Assembly (NCBI GenBank): GCA_963725645.1 | Contig: CAVRZD010000006.1 | Location: 1,922,001-1,986,000 of the forward strand | Reading direction: 5' to 3' | DNA: 64,000 nt | From: JALYZC01 sp963725645 | GTDB taxonomy: Bacteria > Actinomycetota > Thermoleophilia > Solirubrobacterales > Solirubrobacteraceae | Shown here: in pieces, positions 60,441-64,000 of the stretch | Layout of the letters: each line of letters starts with the position of its first letter | Numbering within the stretch: position 1 is the stretch's first letter | Notes under the pieces: generated by a model | What the model saw: the letters and a program-made list of their open reading frames with translations, nothing else | The model's database searches: none | What the model was told of the DNA's origin: nothing | Made by a program: the position numbers and the translations under genes

Positions 60441-61313
60441 CTAGCGGTCGAGGGCGTTTTCGATCAGGTGCTTCGCGGGGTCGTAGCCGGGAATCGGGAC
60501 GTCGTCGGGGAAGTCGTCGAACGCGGCCGCCGGCGCGAGGCCGACGAGCTCCGTCGCCGCCACGGCGGCGTGGGCTCGCACGGCCGCCACGACAGCCGCC
60601 AGCGGCGTCGCGCGCGGGTCCTCGACGTTGGTCGAGACCTGCGCGATGCCGCGTCCGGCCAGCGCGAGCCCGAGCGCCCGCACGCCGGGCAGGCCGTCGG
60701 GGCCGCCCTCGCGAATGCGCGCGGCGATGCGCTTCGCGTCGTCCACGCCCGCGGGCGGCGCCAGGTCGAGGTTGAAGGCGACCAGCGGCGGGCGCGCCGC
60801 GACCAGCGCCACGCCCCCGGTGGGGTGGCGCTCGTGCGGGCCGAAGTCGGCGTGCAGCTCTCCCCCGCGCAGCCGGTCGCCGAGGGCCTCCGGCCCGCCG
60901 CGGCGCAGCTCCGCGCGCGTGCGCCCGCCCGCGAGCGCGCCGTACAGCAGCACGGGCAGCGCCAGCTCGCGGCCGAGCAGGTCCCCGAGCACGAGCGCCT
61001 CCGCACACGCCGCGCCGCGCGCCGCGTCGTCGAGGTGGACCACCGGCGCGACGTCGAGCGCGCCGACGCGCGGATGCACCCCGTCGTGCGCCGAGACGTC
61101 GATGCGCGCGAGCGCCTCGCGCGCGCCCGCGAGCACGGCGCCGGCGAGCTCTCCGGGCGCGCCGGCGAGCGTGAACACGGCGCGGTGGTGGTCGTGGTCG
61201 GCGTGCAGGTCGAGGACGCGGGCCCCACCCGCGGCGAAGGCCGCACCGATCGCGTCGAGCGCCACCACGTCGCGGCCCTCGGACACGTTGGGGACCGCGA
61301 GGAGCGTCGTCAC
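60441..61313 (-). CDS. Glutamate formimidoyltransferase (FtcD N-terminal type)
   Basis: A 290-residue protein of the glutamate formiminotransferase family, which moves the formimino group of formiminoglutamate to tetrahydrofolate in histidine degradation. It begins LLAVPNVSEGRDVVALDAI and has DVSAHDGVHPRVGALDVAPVV (catalytic His), PTGGVALVAARPPLVAFNLDL and AQVSTNVEDPRATPL. No cyclodeaminase domain follows. No hut genes are near. Its ATG overlaps the M29 gene stop as ATGA. Confidence 0.9.
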   Translation of the reverse strand: MTTLLAVPNVSEGRDVVALDAIGAAFAAGGARVLDLHADHDHHRAVFTLAGAPGELAGAVLAGAREALARIDVSAHDGVHPRVGALDVAPVVHLDDAARGAACAEALVLGDLLGRELALPVLLYGALAGGRTRAELRRGGPEALGDRLRGGELHADFGPHERHPTGGVALVAARPPLVAFNLDLAPPAGVDDAKRIAARIREGGPDGLPGVRALGLALAGRGIAQVSTNVEDPRATPLAAVVAAVRAHAAVAATELVGLAPAAAFDDFPDDVPIPGYDPAKHLIENALDR

Positions 61314-62257
61314 GCTTCGACGACGAGGCGCCCGGCCTCGAGGATCGGGTGCCCGCCCGCGGTCAGCGTCGCGTCGAGCACGACCACGTCGAGGTGGATC
61401 GGGACCGCGACGGTGCCGCCGATGCCGGCGCTGGCCCCGAACGCGACGTGCACGGTGCCGAGGATCTTCTCGTCCTCGAGCACGTTGCCGGTCAGCGTCG
61501 CGCGCTCGTTCGTGCCCACGCCCAGCTCGGCGAGGTTGACCCCGGCGTCGCCGTGGGCGCGCAGCGCGTCCAGCAGCCGCTCCCCCTCCGGGCCGGTCGC
61601 CTCCGCGAGCCGCCCGTCGCGGACCGTGAGCCGCGCCGGCTCGGCCGCCAGCCCGATCGCCGCCAGCGAGGACGCCACCACGGTCCCCTCTCCCCCGGCC
61701 GGCGCGATGAAGCCCTCGCCGCAGGGCAGGTTGCCGAAGGCGCCGGGCACTTTCAGGTTGCCGTCGTCGGAGATCCCGTCGCGTCCCCGCAGGTCGAGCC
61801 GCAGGTCCGAACCGCGCGGGCAGGTGAGGTGCGCTTCGCCGGCGTCGCTCAGCGCGCGCGCGACCGCCGCGCTGCGCGCCCGGAGCGCGGCGAAGTCCAC
61901 CGCCATGACGCGCGCGAGCATGTCCGTCGTGACGCCCGGCATCGTCGCGCCGCGGGCGCCGGCGTCGGACGCGGCCTTGCGGGCCTGCGTGTGGGAGAGC
62001 GACTTCGAGGTCGGTGCGACGAACACGTCGGCGGCGCCCAACGCGGCGGCGATCGGCGGCGGCGGCTCGGTCCCGTTCGCCTCGCGCTCGTCCATCAGGG
62101 CGAGCACCGCGTCGGCCCCGGCGGCGGCGGCGCGGCCGCGCAGCGCGTCGCCGAGCTCGCGGGTCTCGGCGTCGGCCACGACGAGCACGTCCTCGCCCGC
62201 GGCGACGCCGAGGCAGTCGGCGATCACGGTGTCAACGGCGTGTTCGAGGTCGGACAT
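61310..62257 (-). CDS. M29-like aminopeptidase (AmpT/ampS family)
   Basis: A 315-residue protein of the leucyl aminopeptidase (aminopeptidase T, M29) superfamily. It has VDTVIADCLGVAAGEDVLVVADAETRELGDAL, a central GSDLRLDLRGRDGISDDGNLKVPGAFGNLPCGEGFIAP, and LAELGVGTNERATLTGNVLEDEKILGTVHVAFG, where the Glu and His residues match the dinuclear metal site. Some relatives are dioxygenases (NicX-like), so peptidase activity is only probable. Starts the two-gene unit with the formiminotransferase. Confidence 0.8.
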   Translation of the reverse strand: MSDLEHAVDTVIADCLGVAAGEDVLVVADAETRELGDALRGRAAAAGADAVLALMDEREANGTEPPPPIAAALGAADVFVAPTSKSLSHTQARKAASDAGARGATMPGVTTDMLARVMAVDFAALRARSAAVARALSDAGEAHLTCPRGSDLRLDLRGRDGISDDGNLKVPGAFGNLPCGEGFIAPAGGEGTVVASSLAAIGLAAEPARLTVRDGRLAEATGPEGERLLDALRAHGDAGVNLAELGVGTNERATLTGNVLEDEKILGTVHVAFGASAGIGGTVAVPIHLDVVVLDATLTAGGHPILEAGRLVVEA

Positions 62258-62271
62258 TGCGCGTACGGGGG

Positions 62272-62299
62272 TCTAGGAAAGCGGTGCGTTGGCCGATGA
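62272..62299 (+). promoter_or_regulatory. Sigma-28-like promoter upstream of the fourth pilin
   Basis: TCTAG, 17 bases, CGATGA (within GCCGATGAT) on the plus strand. One mismatch to the TCAAG box, same -10 and identical spacing as the pilin promoters on the other side of the window; about 43 bases before the pilin ATG. Confidence 0.5.
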
Positions 62300-62341
62300 T
62301 GTCACGGGCGGTCCGCATGGAGGTCGGGCGCGCCCAGCCCT

Positions 62342-62809
62342 ATGCAACCGCGATCCGCCCAATCCTCCCCTGCGCCGCCGACCCCCTGGCGCGACGAGCG
62401 CGGCTTCTCGTTCATCGAGCTGCTGGTCGTGATGCTGATCATCGGGATCCTCGCCGCGATCGCGCTGCCGACCTTCGCCGGGCAGAGCCGCCGCGGCCAG
62501 GACGCGAGCGCGAAGAGCAACGCCCGCAACCTCGTGGGCGAGGTCGAGGCCTGCAGCGCTGAGAAGAACGACTTCACGCAGTGCGACTCGCTGGCCGAGC
62601 TCAGTGCCGGCGGCGACCAGCTCGGATTCGTCTACGGCGGGGCCCCCAACCAGGCCGAGGTGTCGAGCGCGAAGACGAACAGCTACGACGTGGTCGCCCA
62701 CTCGACGAGCGGCAACAACTTCACGGTTTCGCGCGACAAGACCGGCGCCGTCACGCGGACGTGCACCACCGCCGGCGACGCCGGCTGCTCCAAGTCCGGC
62801 ACCTGGTGA
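62342..62809 (+). CDS. Type IV pilin, distant paralogue of the major pilins
   Basis: A 155-residue prepilin with leader ending WRDERG and mature FSFIELLVVMLIIGILAAIALPTFAGQSRRGQDASAKSNARNLVGEVEAC. It keeps the four cysteines of the major pilins (EACSAEKNDFTQC; RTCTTAGDAGC) and ends CSKSGTW, but the middle differs. No riboswitch is present in its short leader. It is encoded about 40 kb from the major pilins, next to a tRNA gene. Confidence 0.9.
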   Translation: MQPRSAQSSPAPPTPWRDERGFSFIELLVVMLIIGILAAIALPTFAGQSRRGQDASAKSNARNLVGEVEACSAEKNDFTQCDSLAELSAGGDQLGFVYGGAPNQAEVSSAKTNSYDVVAHSTSGNNFTVSRDKTGAVTRTCTTAGDAGCSKSGTW

Positions 62810-62846
62810 GCGGCGCCGGCGGGTCCAGTTAAACTCGCGAATCCCC

Positions 62847-62920
62847 GCCGGAGTAGCTCAGTCGGTTAGAGCAGCGGAATCATAATCCGCGTGTCGGGGG
62901 TTCGAGTCCCTCCTCCGGCA
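62847..62920 (+). tRNA. tRNA-Met (anticodon CAT)
   Basis: A 74-base cloverleaf: acceptor GCCGGAG with CTCCGGC, D arm with TAGCTCAGTCGGTTAGAGCA, anticodon stem GCGGA/TCCGC with loop ATCATAA giving CAT, and T arm with TTCGAGT. Discriminator A; no encoded CCA. The G1-C72 pair argues against an initiator tRNA, so elongator Met is likeliest; a lysidine-modified Ile tRNA is possible. Confidence 0.93.
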
Positions 62921-63132
62921 TCGGAAAGGGGCCTGCAAATCAACACTTGTGGGCTTGCGGCATCCGCGACGATCACCAAGATATGTCCCAGATGTGTCCC
63001 GAACGAGAGCGGTCGAGCGCGGGAACGGGCCTCGCCCAAATGGCTCGGGTGCTCCCATCGTGAGTCCGTCTGATCCTCACTGGCGGACCGTCACTAACCG
63101 GCTGAGAAGCCGCGAGAGCACTCGCTCGGGTC

Positions 63133-63300
63133 CTACGCTGGCTGGGCGAGCTGAGCCTGCGGCATCTCGTCCCACGTCCGGCCATCAAGTAGCCGGCCGC
63201 CGGACTTGGGTCGATGGCCACCCCATTGCTTGAAGAAATACGCCACGCCCTCATCGACGCAGCGGTCGCGCAGCTCTCGCAACCACGCAAGCCGACGACC
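63133..63300 (-). pseudogene. C-terminal remnant of a phage Gp37/Gp68-type (DUF5131) gene
   Basis: The minus strand reads WLRELRDRCVDEGVAYFFKQ, then WGGHRPKSGGRLLDGRTWDEM and a stop a few codons later. This is the characteristic C-terminal block of the DUF5131 (phage Gp37/Gp68) family, whose proteins are usually above 200 residues. The frame stays open upstream but loses recognisable similarity, and no full-length protein can be made. It is best seen as debris of a phage or other mobile element. Confidence 0.7.
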
Positions 63301-63335
63301 CTCACCAAGACCGTGACGCTGAAGCGCTGACGAAC

Positions 63336-63372
63336 CCGCCCCCGGCTTTCCTTCTGGGCTTGCCGGGGGCGG
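63336..63372. terminator. Strong GC-rich hairpin, probable terminator of DUF1918 gene
   Basis: A perfect 11-base-pair stem CCGCCCCCGGC/GCCGGGGGCGG with a 15-base loop lies 14 bases downstream of the DUF1918 stop. No U-run is present on either strand. Confidence 0.5.
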
Positions 63373-63385
63373 TGCCGATCCCCGC

Positions 63386-63607
63386 CTAGTGAGCTCCGAC
63401 GTCCGTGGGCCGGCGCAGGATCATCGCGCCCTCGCTGGGAAAGAAGAGCGACTCGTGCTGTTCGTCCCACCGCACGCGATAGTGCTCATGGTCGTGCTCG
63501 CCGAGGATCTCGATGATCTGCCCTCGACGTGAGGGTGCGCCGGGAATGCCGCGGACTTCCAGCCAATCGCCGGCACGAGCGTGCTGCCTTGAGTGTTTGA
63601 CGTCCAT
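63386..63607 (-). CDS. DUF1918 domain protein
   Basis: A 73-residue protein with HARAGDWLEVRGIPGAPSRRGQIIEILGEHDHEHYRVRWDEQHESLFFPSEGAMIL, the small SH3-like DUF1918 domain common in actinobacteria. A GAGGAG Shine-Dalgarno nine bases before the ATG supports this start over one 18 codons upstream. Function is unknown. The 260 bases upstream, to the exported-protein gene, hold nothing I can identify. Confidence 0.85.
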   Translation of the reverse strand: MDVKHSRQHARAGDWLEVRGIPGAPSRRGQIIEILGEHDHEHYRVRWDEQHESLFFPSEGAMILRRPTDVGAH

Positions 63608-63869
63608 TCGGATGTGCTCCTCTCTGCCGTGAATGCAAGCGCGACGCACGCAGAACAGCATCGGAACTGATCACGGAATGCCGATGCGGGTTCCTACGGG
63701 CTGCGTCGCTGCTGCAGCTCGGCGCCGGACGAATACGGAGATGCGCCGGCGATGTCACCCGTAATCGGTAGTTGCCCGCGGCCCTCGTGCGGCCAGGCGC
63801 CGATGACCGGCCGCCCCACGAGCGGTTGACTGCGAAACGTTCGGTTCACGACCGAGGAAGGTGCCGGAG

Positions 63870-64000
63870 ATGCAGCTCAGTTCCGCGGGTTCGCCACTCG
63901 CCGGCCGCCGGGTCGGTGTGCTGATGGTCGGTCTGGTCGCGACCGTGCTGGCCTTGGCGGCGTGGAACCCGGCGCCGGCATCGGCGCAGAGCTGCACCGG
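63870..64000 (+). CDS. Exported protein, truncated by window edge
   Basis: Only the first 43 codons are present. They encode a typical Sec signal peptide: basic SPLAGRRVGV, hydrophobic LMVGLVATVLALAAW and a cleavage site APASAQS, then one Cys. The mature protein lies beyond the right edge, so nothing can be said of its role. Confidence 0.65.
   Translation, partial: MQLSSAGSPLAGRRVGVLMVGLVATVLALAAWNPAPASAQSCT

Larger units (their letters stand above)
62921..63385. other. Gene-poor region after the tRNA with mobile-element debris
   Basis: Apart from the DUF5131 fragment and one strong hairpin, no complete gene is visible. A short tract with two TGTCCC repeats (GATATGTCCCAGATGTGTCCC) follows the tRNA and might mark an old integration junction, but no duplicated tRNA end was found inside the window. 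Confidence 0.4.

Noticed and set aside
59418..60450. Target-site duplication of the IS1595 element
   Set aside because: The eight bases flanking the two repeats do not match; the exact ends may be off by a few bases or the duplication has been lost.

Overview
The window is a piece of a high-GC, gene-dense bacterial chromosome. It carries no rRNA and no CRISPR array. The gene set suggests a monoderm actinobacterium of the class Thermoleophilia (Solirubrobacterales-like): a complete type IV pilus assembly set without any secretin gene, a DUF1918 protein, NarL-type and OmpR-type two-component pairs, and an exported protein with the RLTFANVxSVLALFVALGG leader that I associate with that class. The class assignment is inference; the sequence contains no phylogenetic marker such as 16S rRNA.

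Layout from left to right. 0-4.5 kb: a minus-strand molybdenum hydroxylase operon coxS-coxL-coxM-moxR with a sigma-70-type promoter; the active-site motif is form II, so CO oxidation is not assured. 4.6-8.9 kb: an overlapping cluster of chorismate synthase, a shikimate kinase/3-dehydroquinate synthase fusion, type II dehydroquinase and an M24 peptidase. 8.9-12.8 kb: a membrane GGDEF/HD-GYP cyclic di-GMP protein and a NarL-type two-component pair. 12.8-23.2 kb: type IV pilus locus I with pilM-pilN-pilO-pilP-like, a prepilin peptidase, three large minor-pilin-like proteins and three tandem major-pilin paralogues. 23.2-38 kb: exported PKD protein, OmpR two-component system, lipoprotein-carrier-like protein, ABC exporter, cell-wall hydrolase, copper protein and several hydrolases. 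38-39.5 kb: a truncated IS3 element and an exported collagen-like protein. 39.5-44.1 kb: type IV pilus locus II (pilB-pilT-pilC). 44-50 kb: aroE, mltG, ruvX, alaS. 49.7-52.8 kb: a BadI/BadH-like pair and an IscU-like/MnmA fusion. 52.8-59.3 kb: glycoside hydrolase, membrane thioredoxin-like protein, aspS, hisS, MBL hydrolase. 59.4-60.4 kb: an IS1595-type element with visible inverted repeats. 60.4-62.8 kb: formiminotransferase, M29-like peptidase and a fourth pilin. 62.8-64 kb: tRNA-Met(CAT), a phage-gene remnant, DUF1918 and a truncated exported protein.

The most interesting system is the control of the pilus genes. A promoter-like motif, TCAAG-N17-CGAT(A/G), with exactly 17 bases between the two boxes, lies upstream of pilM, of the minor-pilin operon and of each of the three major pilins. 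A one-mismatch version lies upstream of the distant fourth pilin. It resembles promoters of the FliA/SigD/WhiG (sigma-28) family. Between this promoter and the start codon, two of the three major pilins also carry a cyclic di-GMP-I (GEMM) riboswitch. The same region encodes a GGDEF/HD-GYP enzyme. Together these suggest pilin choice is set by an alternative sigma factor plus cyclic di-GMP.

Caution: between 43.2 and 56.1 kb six single-base frame breaks interrupt five genes, including the normally essential aspS. This pattern looks more like base-level sequence error than real decay, and those genes are annotated as one interrupted gene each.
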